64,000 bases of DNA from Cyrtodaria siliqua. Lineage: Eukaryota > Mollusca > Bivalvia > Adapedonta > Hiatellidae. The first letter of the stretch is position 1; each line of letters opens with the position of its first letter. The stretch is from NCBI GenBank assembly GCA_037043455.1, contig JAWPHD010010193.1, forward strand, positions 1-64,000, in the 5' to 3' direction. The translations under genes were made by a program, and so were the position numbers. The notes beneath the pieces are model-generated. The model searched no databases, was not told where the DNA came from, and saw only the letters and a list, made by a program, of their open reading frames with translations. Positions 1 through 10,461 of this stretch are shown piece by piece.

Positions 1-360
1 ATGGAAAACAGTTTGCTTTGAATTATTATTAATTTTTTTTTTTTACTAATTATGATTTTATATATGTTATGTTGAAAAAGCTGCAGGAATAATTTGCTAC
101 AAGTTTGAAAATAAATAAATCAAGAATCATGAATGCCATGTGTATATACCTTTAATAAAGAGACAAAACAAGTATGCATTTAATATATATAAAAAATGTC
201 AATGTATAATTAGGTAAACAAGTGCCCTTTAAGTTTTTGTGTAAGTGTATGCTAAAAGCTGGTAATCTTATATCAAACCTGGACCACACACTACAAATTA
301 TGTAGTCACTGTGCCAGATATCAAATTTCACCTTATGTACAACTATAGACACTGAGCCAA
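1..360. other. AT-rich intronic sequence, duplicated at 62.15-62.29 kb
   Basis: No coding potential is seen. The stretch from about 118 to 250 (motifs such as AATCATGAATGCCATGTG and AACAAGTGCCCTTTAAG) recurs with small changes at 62158-62275. It is therefore part of the segment shared by the two EBP2 copies. Confidence 0.6.
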
Positions 361-590
361 ATTATATTAAAATTATATTAAGCTGAGCCAGATATCAAAT
401 TTCACCTGTACAATTATCGTCACTGAGCCAAATATCAAAATTATAGCCACTGAGCCAGATAGCAAATTTCGCCTGATGTACAACCATAGCCACTGAGCCA
501 AATTATATTATGCTGAGCCAGATATCAAATTTCACCTGTACAATTATAGTCACTGAGCCAGATATCAAACTGAGGTTTGAATTGAATATC
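361..590. repeat. CTGAGCCAGATATCAAA minisatellite, block 1
   Basis: Irregular tandem repeat of units about 27-47 bp long. It alternates CACTGAGCCAGATATCAAA plus TTTCACCTGATGTACAA with a shorter CACTGAGCCAAATATCAAAA form. The array continues at 1140-1570, with a trace at 1990-2220, and reappears at 62355-62830. Confidence 0.85.
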
Positions 591-591
591 G

Positions 592-1135
592 GTTGACTGA
601 ATGTGAAGATGTCTCCTGCATCCCATCACAGCACACATCATCTGATGTCTACAGATCCTGGAAGTCAGAGGTCCGCGGGCCGGAGCCGGAGCCGGAGTCT
701 AGATATCAGGGACGCAACAACCATAATCCCGGGTATCGAAGCGAAGGTCGAGGCCTACATTCGACAGAAGACCAAAGGTGACAGGACGTCGGGCGGTGTG
801 TGCGGCGCAGGGGTCATACTGTGATGGGTGCGGCCCTAAGCAAGACCGTCACCAAATCGTAGAGGATGTAGGACACCGTAGCGGATGTAGACCACCACGC
901 CAGCAGCAGACCACCACGCCAGACCATTCCAGACCACTTCACCGCCGCAGTGAAACCTACACAGAGCGAAAGCGACAACCATCTACATACACACAACAGA
1001 AGCGACAACCACAGCAGCAGCACCAGATCAACCAACACACTCATCTAGAGAAGTCCAGACTCTATTGTGCCCATAACGACCAGGGTTCTCCAGGCGTTTT
1101 AGTTGGCGGAGGGACTTAAAACCTTAGAAATAACA
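592..1135. other. GC-rich insert interrupting the minisatellite
   Basis: This block is clearly richer in G+C than its surroundings and splits the minisatellite in two. It has overlapping short open frames on the + strand (603-824, 778-1119), rich in Arg, Gln and His, that match no family I recognise. It ends in a short AAC microsatellite (AACAACAACAAC, about 1125-1137), which can mark the 3' end of a retroposed element. The right EBP2 copy lacks it, so a mobile insertion is a reasonable inference. It could be a fragment of a non-LTR element, but no endonuclease or reverse-transcriptase motif is visible. Confidence 0.45.
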
Positions 1136-1139
1136 ACAA

Positions 1140-1570
1140 CAACAATATCAAATTGAGCCAGATATCAAAAGTATAGCCACTGAGTCATGCTTTATAAGTG
1201 TAGCCACTGAGCCAAATATCAAAATTATATTTGCTGAGTCAGATATCAAATTTCACCTGATGTATAAGTATAGTCACTGAGTCAAATATCAAAATTATAG
1301 CCACTGAGCAGATATCAAATTTCAACATATGTACAATTATATTCACTGGGCCAGATATCAAATATCACCTAATGTACACTTATAATATCAAATTCCACCT
1401 GATGTACTGTTATAGCCACTGAGCCAGATATCAAATTTCACCTGATGTACACTTATAGTCACTGAGCCATATAACAAAGTTCACCTGATGTACTGTACCA
1501 TAATAGTCATTGTATCAGATACCAAATTTCACCTGGTGTACAATTATAGTCACTGAGCCAGATAAGAGAT
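1140..1570. repeat. CTGAGCCAGATATCAAA minisatellite, block 2
   Basis: Continuation of the array at 361-590 after the GC-rich insert, with the same unit and the same alternation of GATATCAAATTTCACCTGA and AAATATCAAAATTATA forms. Degenerate remnants follow near 1995-2050 and 2155-2215. Confidence 0.85.
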
Positions 1571-2320
1571 CAAATTTAAAGATGAATGGCTACCCTTTTT
1601 GTAGTATTATCAATTAACAAATTTAACTCAAACATCATATGAACGTTTCTTGATAGTCTTGGGGAGAAACATATATTTAAAACCGCTACTAAATTGTATG
1701 TGAATATAAGTATTATTTGCATGACATAGATTCTACTTTTACCACTGCGTGACTGCACGGGGAAATGAGGTAAATCTGAATTGTATAGCTGCGCAACTAT
1801 TGTTAGATAATTGATAAATACATTTACCTGTGGATTAATTTTCCTGTTCAAAGTTTTCTACATCATCAAATAAAATCTTATTCTCACTTTTCACAGATAT
1901 CGCAATGTGTGAATTGTAAATATCTATTATTTTGTATTGATTTCGATTTAAATAAACATAAACTTGTTCATGAAACAAAACATGGCCGGAGAACTTTAAC
2001 CTGATGTACAATTATAGTCCCTGTACCAGATATCAAATGACACCTTATGTACTAAGATATCTCCACCCTATTGTTGATGTCGGAGTATAGCTTCTACAGT
2101 GGCTTGATTGGTTGAAATGGATAAATGATTGATAATTTTTAACTGGCGTCCGGTTAATTATAGTCACTGCGCCAGATATGAAAATTCACCTGATGTACAG
2201 TTATAGTCACTGTTACGCCCTGCTCTGATTTCTGCTACTTTTATCTCATTTGTGATTGTTACTTTCGAAGGATCATGTCTTAGGTTTCTTCTGGTATTAT
2301 TAATTTGTTCTCCCTATTTC
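1571..2320. other. intron sequence before the left EBP2 exon
   Basis: No gene is seen. It holds a few decayed minisatellite units and ends in a good pyrimidine-rich splice acceptor (TTGTTCTCCCTATTTCAG) at 2305-2322. Confidence 0.5.
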
Positions 2321-2322
2321 AG

Positions 2323-2450
2323 TTACAGACAGGCACAGGCCATAGTTTTACATGGTATTCCACAATTACACAAACTCGGAATTAAAACTAGACGGCCGGC
2401 CGGATGACTATTTTGCTGAAATGGCTAAATCAGATGGTCACATGAAAAAG
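2323..2450 (+). CDS. EBNA1BP2: EBP2 exon (left copy), conserved core, frameshifted
   Basis: Begins after acceptor AG at 2321-2322 and ends before donor GTACTT. One leading base completes a split codon, then YRQAQAIVLHGIPQLHKLGI is read, followed by DDYFAEMAKSDGHMKK. These match the most conserved part of EBP2 (human: YRQAQAAVL ... DYFAEMAKSD). Between the halves, CGGCCGGCCGGA (2393-2404) carries four extra bases, so the first half runs into TGA. Without them the exon would be one base plus 41 codons, ending in phase 0. The exon was not found in the right copy. Confidence 0.85.
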
Positions 2451-2474
2451 GTACTTTTCCTAAGAAATACACAA

Positions 2475-2735
2475 CCGCAGCGTGGCTCAGAAGTAGAGTG
2501 TCCTCCTTGCATGCGATAGGTTGAGGGTTCATTTCCCAGCTGGGTCATACCTAAGACTTCATAAAAACGGTACTAGTAGACTAGCTCCCTTGCTTGATGT
2601 TAAGCATATAATGGGTAGTTCTAGCACTGGTCGGTCTGGTGTCAGTATAATGTGACTGGGTGGGGTATCATGTCATGTGTCTATGGCATGGTATTCCAGT
2701 GTGGCAGCACTATAAAACTGAACATTGAACCCGCT
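2475..2735 (+). repeat. tRNA-derived SINE
   Basis: The head resembles a tRNA gene with polymerase III boxes: GTGGCTCAGAAGTAGAGTG (A-box region, about 2481-2499) and GGTTGAGGGTTCATTTCCC (B-box region, about 2519-2537). A body follows with GTACTAGTAGACTAGCTCCC and a tail ending near GTGGCAGCACTATAAA. It lies in the intron just after the left EBP2 core exon and is absent from the matching position at 62.9 kb. The family name is not assigned. Confidence 0.7.
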
Positions 2736-2985
2736 GCTACAAGTAGACACCATCTTGATATGACCGAAAGATCTGTAAAAGCAAGGTAAAAACCCATACT
2801 TGTATACATACTATATAAAAAATTATACAGTTTTCTTGCAGTTGAATATGTACCATTATATATTCTGCGTCAAAAATTAAAGAAAACCCATGGAATTATG
2901 GAAAAAGATTTTTTAAATTTTGTGACCACACCATTAAATTAAGGTCAAGTTCAAAACAATGTTTTTTTCATACTCGGGGTTCCAA

Positions 2986-3565
2986 AATGTGCATAACTTG
3001 CCTAAACTCAATTTCTGGGTAACTCCTCTTAGGACATACTGGTTATAGGAATCGTCCCCTTGGTTGGTGATATGTACGTTACTAGATGTGATGCTTAAAT
3101 GGCCGTGTTTTTTTTTTAAAAGTGCAATGGACAACTCTCCAAGTGTTTATAAGCACCCATTTCTGACTCTGCTGTCATTTAATGCATGTTAAAGTAAGGG
3201 TAATTATTGGGGCAATGGTTAAAACATAGTTTTAATAACATCTATAAAGTGTAATGGTAAAACTTATATATATATATAGATATATCAAGATTTATTTGGG
3301 AAAATGCAAAAAAATAACATGTTGTGAATATATATATTCTGTATGTGTAATGGCTCCAGAATGTGCATAACATGCCTAAACTCAATTTCGGGGTAACTCC
3401 TACTACCCCAAGGACACACTGGGTGATATGTACGTTACTAGATGTGATACTTAAATGGCCGTGTTTTTTTAAAAAAAGCAATGGACAACTCTCCAAGTGT
3501 TTATAAGCACTCATTTCTAACTGTGCTGTTCAAAATGCATGTTAAAGTAGGGTAATTATTGTGCC
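2986..3565. repeat. direct duplication inside the left EBP2 intron
   Basis: A block of about 205 bp at 2986-3200 (GTGCATAACTTGCCTAAACTC ... AATGCATGTTAAAGTA) recurs at 3362-3565 with few changes. Both copies contain TGATATGTACGTTACTAGAT and ACAACTCTCCAAGTGTTTAT. It occupies the interval where two conserved EBP2 exons would be expected. The upstream stretch 2837-2980 matches 62929-63083. Confidence 0.8.
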
Positions 3566-3591
3566 TCATTCACTTGTACAAATGTTTTCAG

Positions 3592-3691
3592 GTCAAAAAG
3601 ACAAGCTGGATTTCCTTGATGATACAGACACTAAACAGCACAAGAAAGGTGACAAGGGACCAGCTCAGAAGAAAGACACGGCACCACACAT
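3592..3691 (+). CDS. EBNA1BP2: EBP2 exon (left copy), DKLDFL segment
   Basis: Acceptor TTTTCAG at 3585-3591 and donor GTAGGT at 3692. The frame reads QKDKLDFLDDTDTKQHKKGD and continues to TAPH. It aligns with human EBP2 FSDKLDFLEGDQ and the basic stretch after it. The exon starts with two bases of a split Gly codon and ends with two bases (AT) completed by the first base of the next exon, so this junction is in frame. Confidence 0.85.
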
Positions 3692-4079
3692 GTAGGTTTC
3701 AAATGAGGAGTTTTTTGTCCTTGGATCCTATACTCCTTTATTATACTCCCCGATTGGCGAGCAGTATAAGTTCCACACCCAAAAGGTGTAAATTGAGTGA
3801 AGGCTTTTCCTAAAAATCGATCACATTTACACAGTTAAATAATCTATTTATTACATTTTTTAGTCAGATTATATATGATTGTTCGCTTTATTTAGCGTTA
3901 CCGGCAGATGATATTGACGTCACCAACACATTATTGACGTCATAACTCAACATCGCAGTTAGTTATTTTAATGTTCGGTGTTAGTTATTAATATTTAGCA
4001 ATTATGAATATTCTTTCACCCTGAAATCCCAATCTTTCACCGATGAAAATATAATAAAAAAATAATTGTTTTACAACAG

Positions 4080-4240
4080 AGCCAACAAGAAACGGCAATA
4101 CAAGGATAGTAAGTTTGGATTTGGCGGGCAGAAGAAGAGAGGTAAATCAAACACGAAAGAATCCTCAGCGGACATGTCATCATTTAACACGAAAGTGAAC
4201 CAGGGAAGGCCAGGCTTCAATAAGGGCAAAAAAGGGAAAG
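4080..4240 (+). CDS. EBNA1BP2: EBP2 exon (left copy), FGFGG segment
   Basis: Acceptor ACAACAG ending at 4079 and donor GTAAGC at 4241. It encodes ANKKRQYKDSKFGFGGQKKR and then NTKESSADMSSFNTKV, ending in a GKKGKG stretch. It corresponds to human KRRYKNQKFGFGGKKKG and NTRESYDDVSSF. It is highly basic, as expected for the nucleolar-targeting C-terminal region. The exon ends one base into a codon, whereas the next exon needs phase 0. Open frame continues past the donor but resembles nothing. Confidence 0.88.
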
Positions 4241-5222
4241 GTAAGCATGTTTTACAGTCTCCAGCATACATGACCATGATGTGTAATGTGAAACAACTTT
4301 ACAGGATGAAAATATTTTTTTATTGTAACGGACCCGGAAATAATAAAATAGATGTGAAAGGAAATATCAGAAGTCTCAGCGAGGCTTTAGACTCGGATGG
4401 CAATAGTAGGATGTGAATACTTTACCACGTCGCCACAATGACTTTCTCTATGGCGAAAAAGTAGTAATGTATTTACATATACTTCACGCTGATACCATTT
4501 ACTAAAAATATTGTATATTTATAAATTCACTTATTAAGGTAAATAAATGCACTGGTTTTGTTCATTGTCTAAATTGAAGCCATATATTAAAGCAAACCTT
4601 TCAACATATTTGGTCAGGTGATAATCCAATGTACGGTAGTTTAGTGACTAAAGTTATCACATTCGCCTATTTAGACATTATCAGGGGCAATAACTCTGTA
4701 AATTATGGATTTTGCTTTTTGTCAAACTTTCCGAGATCTTATTGAACTCAACCTTCAAATCCAATCTGGTGAAAATCTGAACATGTTCCTTTCAATGACA
4801 TTTTAACAAATAGGGCGTCCTCTTGTTATTTGGCAGTTTGATTTGTTTGTTTTTAAATGATATTGTACGTCATGTTTAGCACATGTTAGGCTATATATGA
4901 TGGTGGTAGATGCAGACCACCCCATTTTTCTCTTTCCAAATCTGCTTATTATACCCCACTTTCAGACATTTATTATTCTTGATTTTGCCCATTCTTATCG
5001 GCTATATCAGAAAAACGGGGGTATTCATCACCTTCAGTGATAGTTCTAGGTCAGTTAATTCCCACCCCACCCATTGCCAGTTGTCTAAACGTTTGACATT
5101 TCAAGAAAAGAACAAAAATCCGCATAGAAAAATTTACTTAACCATTAATATCAGAGGAGTCTCTTAGTGAAGTTTACATTTATTTATTGTTTCAAGAAAT
5201 AACATTCTCTTTCTTTTTTCAG
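4241..5222. other. EBP2 intron with a SINE-tail fragment
   Basis: No gene is seen. About 4850-4925 (ATTGTACGTCATGTTTAGC, GGTGGTAGATGCAGACCACC) is a - strand match to the tail of the SINE at 58.93-59.2 kb. The intron ends in a strong polypyrimidine acceptor (TTTCTTTTTTCAG) at 5210-5222. Confidence 0.5.
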
Positions 5223-5282
5223 GATAAAAGCAGAAGACCAGGAAAAGCCAGAAGACAGATAAATAAGAACAAACGGAGATGA
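5223..5282 (+). CDS. EBNA1BP2: EBP2 terminal exon (left copy)
   Basis: Encodes DKSRRPGKARRQINKNKRR and stop TGA at 5280-5282. The tail is similar in length and charge to human EBP2 (NKRPGKRTREKMKNR). It is read in the frame that starts right after the acceptor. Joined to the 4240 donor as annotated, it would be one base out of phase and stop at TAA after about one codon. A canonical poly(A) signal follows at 5297. Confidence 0.8.
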   Translation, partial: DKSRRPGKARRQINKNKRR

Positions 5283-5296
5283 TCACATTGTCAACA

Positions 5297-5302
5297 AATA
5301 AA
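5297..5302 (+). terminator. poly(A) signal AATAAA after the EBP2 stop
   Basis: Canonical AATAAA lies 15 bases after the EBP2 stop codon. It is plausible as the 3' processing signal, though the 3' UTR would then be very short. A further downstream site cannot be excluded. Confidence 0.45.
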
Positions 5303-5369
5303 GCAAATACCTTAAACCGTGTAACTCTACTATTGATGCTGTCAGATCACCGAAGAGTCATGTGAGAGA

Positions 5370-6480
5370 GCTTCAGGCGATGCAGTATTTTCCACATAAA
5401 AGACTGTGTTGTATTTTACAAGCTTTATTAAATATCTGGTAAATAAGCTTTTAATAGTTTGTAATATGGTTTCAAGCTTGTTGTCTTTCTGCTGCTAATG
5501 GATGTTACGAGTATTTTGTGCACAGAAAATGATATACAAGATTCATTGAATTATTATGAAACAGCTCATGCCCTATACTCTTGCTATCGAATAGGTTCCT
5601 ATGGTTCGTTAACGTTCTCACATAAAGAATTATGTCTGCAGCCGATGCAGTATTTTCCACATAAAAAATTATGTCTGCAGCCGATGCAGTATTTTTCACA
5701 TGTATTTTTCACATAAAAAATTATGTCTGCAGCAGATGCAGTATTTTTATGCAGTATTTTTCACATGTATTTTTCACATAAAAAATTATGTCTGCAGCAG
5801 ATGCAGTATTTTCCACATAAAAAATTGTGTTGTATTTTACAAGCTTTATTAAATGTCTAGTAAATAAGCTTTGAATAGTTTGTAATATGGTTTGAAGCTT
5901 GTTGTATTTCTGCTGCTAATGGATGTTACGAGTATTTTGTGCACAGAAAATGATATACAAGATTCATTGAATTGTTATGAAACAGCTCATGCCCTACTCT
6001 TGCTGTCGAATAGGTTCCTATGGTTCGTTTACGTTCTCTCATAAAGAATTATGTCTGCAGCCGATGCAGTATTTTCCACATAAAAAATTATGTCTGCAGC
6101 CGATGCAGTATTTTTTACATAAAAATTATGTCTGCAGCCGATGCAGTATTTTTCACATAAAAAATTATGTCTGCAGCCGATGCAGTATTTTTCACATAAA
6201 AAATTATGTCTGCAGCAGATGCAGTATTTTCCACATAAAAAATTGTGTTGTATTTTACAAGCTTTATTAAATGTCTGGTAAATAAGTTTAGAATAGTTTG
6301 TAATATGGTTTCAAGCTTGTTAGTTCTCAGTGGAATATTAAAAATCAATCTCAAAAGAGATTTCCGTATTTCTGCTGCAAATGGATGTTTTGAGTATTTT
6401 GTGCACAGAAAAAAGTTATACACAGTTCAGTATTACTGAATTGTTGTTAAACAGCTCTTGCTGTTGAATAGATTCCTGTT
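5370..6480. repeat. 39-bp minisatellite inside a three-copy ~420-bp repeat
   Basis: The 39-bp unit (TTATGTCTGCAGCCGATGCA followed by GTATTTTCCACATAAAAAA) is tandemly repeated near 5630-5820 and 6045-6240. Each block is bounded by a longer segment (GTATTTTACAAGCTTTATTAAA ... TGCTGCTAATGGATGTTACG) found at about 5400-5610, 5825-6030 and 6240-6480. Because 39 is a multiple of three, spurious open frames run through it. The first copy begins about 90 bp after the EBP2 stop. Confidence 0.9.
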
Positions 6481-7054
6481 TCAATATTAAGTAGCACGTA
6501 CAGTAAACAGTGTGTAGCATGGAACATGAAATTATGGTCACTTGATTGAAGGAAAATAAGGGTCAAAATAGGTTTGTTTTATAAAGAATTTATTCATCAA
6601 TTACATACATGTATGAGGTTATGTTCTGCCGCATCATGCTAATATTTTATGATGCAGGTCAACTCTTGACATTTCACATGTTTAGCATTTATCAATCCTG
6701 ATGTATTACTTTTTGTCCGACATGTTCATGTTGCATACTAAACTTTTCAATCGGTATATACTAGTTTATATAATACAGAATAAGTTTTCTCTAGGCCCAT
6801 GTCAAATTGATATCAAACAGAATATTTATTTACTCAATTTTCAACATTTGTGAATTAAAGTAGCTATCCCGCCAAATACAACCAAATTTACAACATATAT
6901 ACACCGTTTCTAGGCGTAATTTGTGCTACATGATTAGCTTGTATCAGTCAAAATGTGCCCTGAAAACTCAAAAAAGGTAAATATTGACTGTCATACAGAA
7001 GCTGTCCAGTTATTAAAAGGAGAAGATAACTATCCCCCAATATGTTTAATGATT
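6481..7054. other. non-coding spacer, nothing recognised
   Basis: AT-rich, with no convincing gene, repeat or RNA. It ends at the 5' terminus of a rolling-circle repeat. Confidence 0.5.
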
Positions 7055-7880
7055 TTTAGCTCTACTGGCCGAAGGCCAGCAGAGCTTATGGGATGCCGAG
7101 TTGTCCGTCGTCCGTCCGTCGTCCGTCCGTCCGTCGTCCGTTGTTAACTTTTGTCTCGTTAAGACGATAGGGCCTTTATTTTTCATCTGATCTTTACCAA
7201 ACTTTATCAGATTGTTAATGTCAATGAAACCTCGGACAAGTTCGAAAACCAGCCAAATTGGAACAGTAACAGCGGAGTTATGGCCCTTGATTTAGTTAAA
7301 AATGCTATATTTTGCCTCGTTAAGACGATAGGGCCTTCATTTTTCATCCGATCTTTACCAATGTTTACCAGATTTTTAATGACAATAAAAGCTCGGACAA
7401 GTTCGAAAACCAGCAAGATCAGACCAGTTACAACGGAGTTATGGCCCTTGATTTAGTTAAAAATGCTATATCTTGCCTCGTTAAGACAATAGGGCCTTCA
7501 TTTTTCTTCAGATCTTTACCAAACCTTACCAGATTGTTAATATCAATGAAAGCTCGGACAAGTACGAAGACCAGCCAGATCGGACCGTTAACAGTGGAGT
7601 TAAGGCCCTTGATTTTGTTTAAAATGCTATATTTTGCCTCGTTAATAAGATAGGGCTTTCATTTTTTATCCGATATTTACCAAACTTTACCAGATTGTTA
7701 ATATCAATGAAAGCTCTGACAAGTTCGAAAACCAGCCAGATCGGACCAGTAACTCCGGAGTTATGGCCCTTGATTTAGTTAAAAAGAATGTATTTTACCT
7801 TGTTAAGACAATAGCGCTTCATTTTTTATCAGATCTTTACTAACCTTTACCTGATTGTTAATATCAATAAAGGCTCACTT
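7055..7880 (+). mobile_element. non-autonomous rolling-circle-type repeat, family A (5' part)
   Basis: Starts with TTAGCTCTACTGGCC, followed by GAAGGCCAGCAGAGCTTAT, which can pair with it. Next come a GTCCGTC microsatellite (about 7105-7143) and four to five tandem units of about 165 bp. Each unit carries TTTTGCCTCGTTAAGACGAT, AGATTGTTAATATCAATGAA and GAGTTATGGCCCTTGATTTA. The typical 3' end (inverted AGTAGAGC, hairpin, CTTGTT) is missing, so the element is truncated at about 7880. A fuller copy is at 48973-51727. Confidence 0.75.
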
Positions 7881-8640
7881 TGTTTCGATGGTTATCCCAA
7901 AGCGTTCGTTCAAAAAGCACTTTGTTTAATTGAATATCCATTTCCTTTTATTTTTATTAATTTTGGTTCATTGCAGTCGATTTGGGTAAATATGCCGTGC
8001 GCATGCGCAGAACGCCATCTCTGCAAATTTACGCATGGTAAGTTCTGTTTTAGAAAACACACGATTAAATATTGGATTTTCTGCTATAAGTTGAAAGACT
8101 TCCTAATCTTATATACTTAATTGTGTCATTAAGATGAGTATCCTGCGTTTTCATGTCGCAGTTTGGCAAAAGTTTTCGTGTATTATAAAGACAACGGTCG
8201 ACGGAATTCAGATTCAAATCGGAAGAACGATTTCTACGAAATGTGAAAAAGACGACATTGTTTGTTATTTATTTTATTAAAGATTTGTGTATAATATCTA
8301 AGCTTGCTTATAAACCTTTACAAAATCGTTTTGGAATTTAATTTATTGGAGAAAGTCATTACAATTATTGAAATAAATGTGTGTTCAGCATAGTGGGTGG
8401 GGTATGGTGGTTAACTGAACGTTACGCATTTGCTGTCGCACTTGATTGTTATAATGCGGATCGTGAATTTTATGAACGTATAAACATTACATTGTAAGGA
8501 TATGAACATTGTTTCAAAAAAGAGAAACACTCTGAAAGCTATGTGACATAGTTTATTGGTTTTGCATTTGATTTATAAAATACACATATTATTTGTTGAA
8601 TGAGTTTGTTATCTATTTATTTATACTTGACAGTTGGTAA
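7881..8640. other. non-coding spacer
   Basis: No gene or clear repeat. A short GC-richer island lies near 7990-8040. Confidence 0.45.
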
Positions 8641-9230
8641 ATGTATCCTGATACTAAAAAAACTTGTCCGCGCTATTTCTCCAGAACCCCTTGATGGATT
8701 TTCACCAAACTTTGTGTGAAGAATCGGTATGAAATGGAGATACGCATATATTTGTTTCGTTCCAGTTTGATGATATTGGGCCTTTAAAACGGGCTGTATT
8801 ATGGTATGGGGTTGTCCGTCTGTCTGTTCGTCCGTAATGCGCATGATAACTCTGAAACCACTTATACTCGTGCAACTTCATTGGTACATTGCCGTGGGTG
8901 TGTGGAGGATTCCTATTGTTTTTGGTGTCAACAGGCAGGGCCTTTTCTAGGTGTCCCATGGGGCCGAAAAACGGACCTGTTCCCAATGGAAAATAGTTTC
9001 CCAAAATAACTGGAAAAAGCCCTGGCAGGTCAAAGTCACCATGACCTTATATGAAAATATGCATTCTGAACGCTTTGAAACCATAACACGTACACTCATG
9101 AAACTTCATACGTACATTGCCCCAGGTGAGAGGAGAATACCCGTTGTTTTTGGGCTCAGTAGGTTAATGGTTAAGATCATTGTGACCTTATATGAAAATA
9201 TGCCTTCCGAATGATAACTTCGAAACCATA
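8641..9230 (+). repeat. rolling-circle-type core repeats, partial
   Basis: Contains the core phrases CTTGTCCGCGCTATTTCTCC and GATGGATTTTCACCAAACTT, a short CCGTCTGTCTG microsatellite (about 8816-8836), then two diverged units around ATGACCTTATATGAAAATATG. The first phrase recurs at 12115-12300, right before the Helentron gene. Confidence 0.6.
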
Positions 9231-9340
9231 AGGCCAGAAAAAAAAAACAGCTGTGTTTCTGGTTACTCAGCTGAAAAAACTAGGGTAGATAGGTAGGTAT
9301 TTATGCCCCCGGCATTCGAGAATGCCGAAAGGGGCATTAA

Positions 9341-9871
9341 AGGGGTTGATGCACTATTTTCGAGCAGGATTTATTTAAAGGGACTTTGAGAAACTTGGAA
9401 AAAGCTGAAAGAATTTTCAAAATGTCATGAAAAATAAAGCAGATGTGACCTATTGAAAATTTGCAAAGAACATAAATGGAGGCGGCCATCTTTGAACGAT
9501 GACGTCATCGCACGGTTTTACCATATATGGCATATTAACAAAATGTATTTTAAAGCAAAGAAAACCACTGCAAATTGATTAAAAAAAATATACAGATGTA
9601 AAATGTATACATTTTAGTATTATTTTTCATTTGCAGTGATTTTCTTTGCTTTAAAAGACATTTTATCAATATGCCATATATGGCAAAAAGGCACGATGAC
9701 GTCATCATTCAAAGATGGCGGCCTCCATTTATGTTTCTTTGCACATTTTCAATAGGTCATATCTCCTTTACTTTTCATGGCATTTTGATAATTCTTTCAG
9801 CTTTTTTCGTGTTTTTCAGAGCCCTTTAGGCTTTAAAATAAACTGTGTTTCAAAATAGTGCATCAACCCCT
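9341..9871. mobile_element. 531-bp foldback MITE with TTAA target duplication
   Basis: Terminal repeat AGGGGTTGATGCACTATTTT (9341-9360) is the exact inverse of 9852-9871. It is flanked on both sides by TTAA (9337-9340, 9872-9875). The arms stay complementary far inward (for example GCGGCCATCTTTGAACGATG against CATTCAAAGATGGCGGCC; CCATATATGG in both), so nearly the whole element can fold back. There is no coding sequence. The TTAA duplication suggests a piggyBac- or Kolobok-type transposase, which is inference. Confidence 0.9.
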
Positions 9872-10461
9872 TTAAGTGTTACACCCGTCCGACAAATTTG
9901 TTTCCGCTCAATAACTTTTGAAAGGGTCCATGTTTTGAATTCATATTTGGTGTGTCACTTTGTAATTATATAATACAGGTCAGTTTCGATCTCGGTCAAC
10001 GTTGGTCATTTTATGCAGGAGTTGTGGCCCCTTTTCGACTTTTGCAACAAATTGGTTTCCGCTCAATATAACTTCTGAACGGGTCCATGTTTGTACAGTC
10101 TAATATAAAGAAATCCATGTCGCCTACAGTGCTTCGAGTCATTATACATCAATAATAAGTTACAAACGCAAAACTTGTAAACATTTAATTGCCCTTTACT
10201 TGGAAGGTGAAGGTCACACATACATTGTGATGTACTACCCAAGATACAGCTATAACCAACTTTTGAAAATGCATACACCCTGCTGAGAAACTGACCTACA
10301 AACGCAAAACTTCAATGTTGACGCCTTCGTCAACTGTTTTTTTGTTAAAGCTCAAGGTCAGACTCCACACCTAGGAAATGCTTATTACATAATAACCAAG
10401 GGAGAGTGCTTTTTTCCCAATCATAAAGTGAAATAGGTTTAACCTAAACTAACATAATAAC

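Larger units (their letters stand above)
2323..5282 (+). pseudogene. EBNA1BP2: left, broken partial copy of EBP2 (rRNA-processing protein)
   Basis: EBP2 is a nucleolar factor for 27S pre-rRNA processing and 60S assembly. Four exons are recognisable by protein similarity: 2323-2450 (YRQAQA ... DYFAEMAKSD), 3592-3691 (DKLDFLDD), 4080-4240 (KFGFGGQKKRGKSNTKES) and 5223-5282 (basic tail and stop). Lesions seen: a GGCC duplication in 2393-2404 shifts the first exon and creates a TGA. The two conserved exons expected between 2450 and 3592 (REKARKLRDLRKYGKK and the following one) are absent. Splicing 2450 to 3592 is out of phase. The 4240/5223 junction is also one base out of phase, giving TAA almost at once. 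I call it a decayed or misassembled copy. Individual lesions could be sequencing errors, but the missing exons could not. Confidence 0.75.

Noticed and set aside
4241..4416. Extension of the EBP2 FGFGG exon past 4240
   Set aside because: A strong GTAAGC donor lies at 4241 and the following residues resemble no EBP2 protein.
5498..6423. Several 64-102-aa open frames
   Set aside because: They arise from the 39-bp minisatellite, whose length is a multiple of three.
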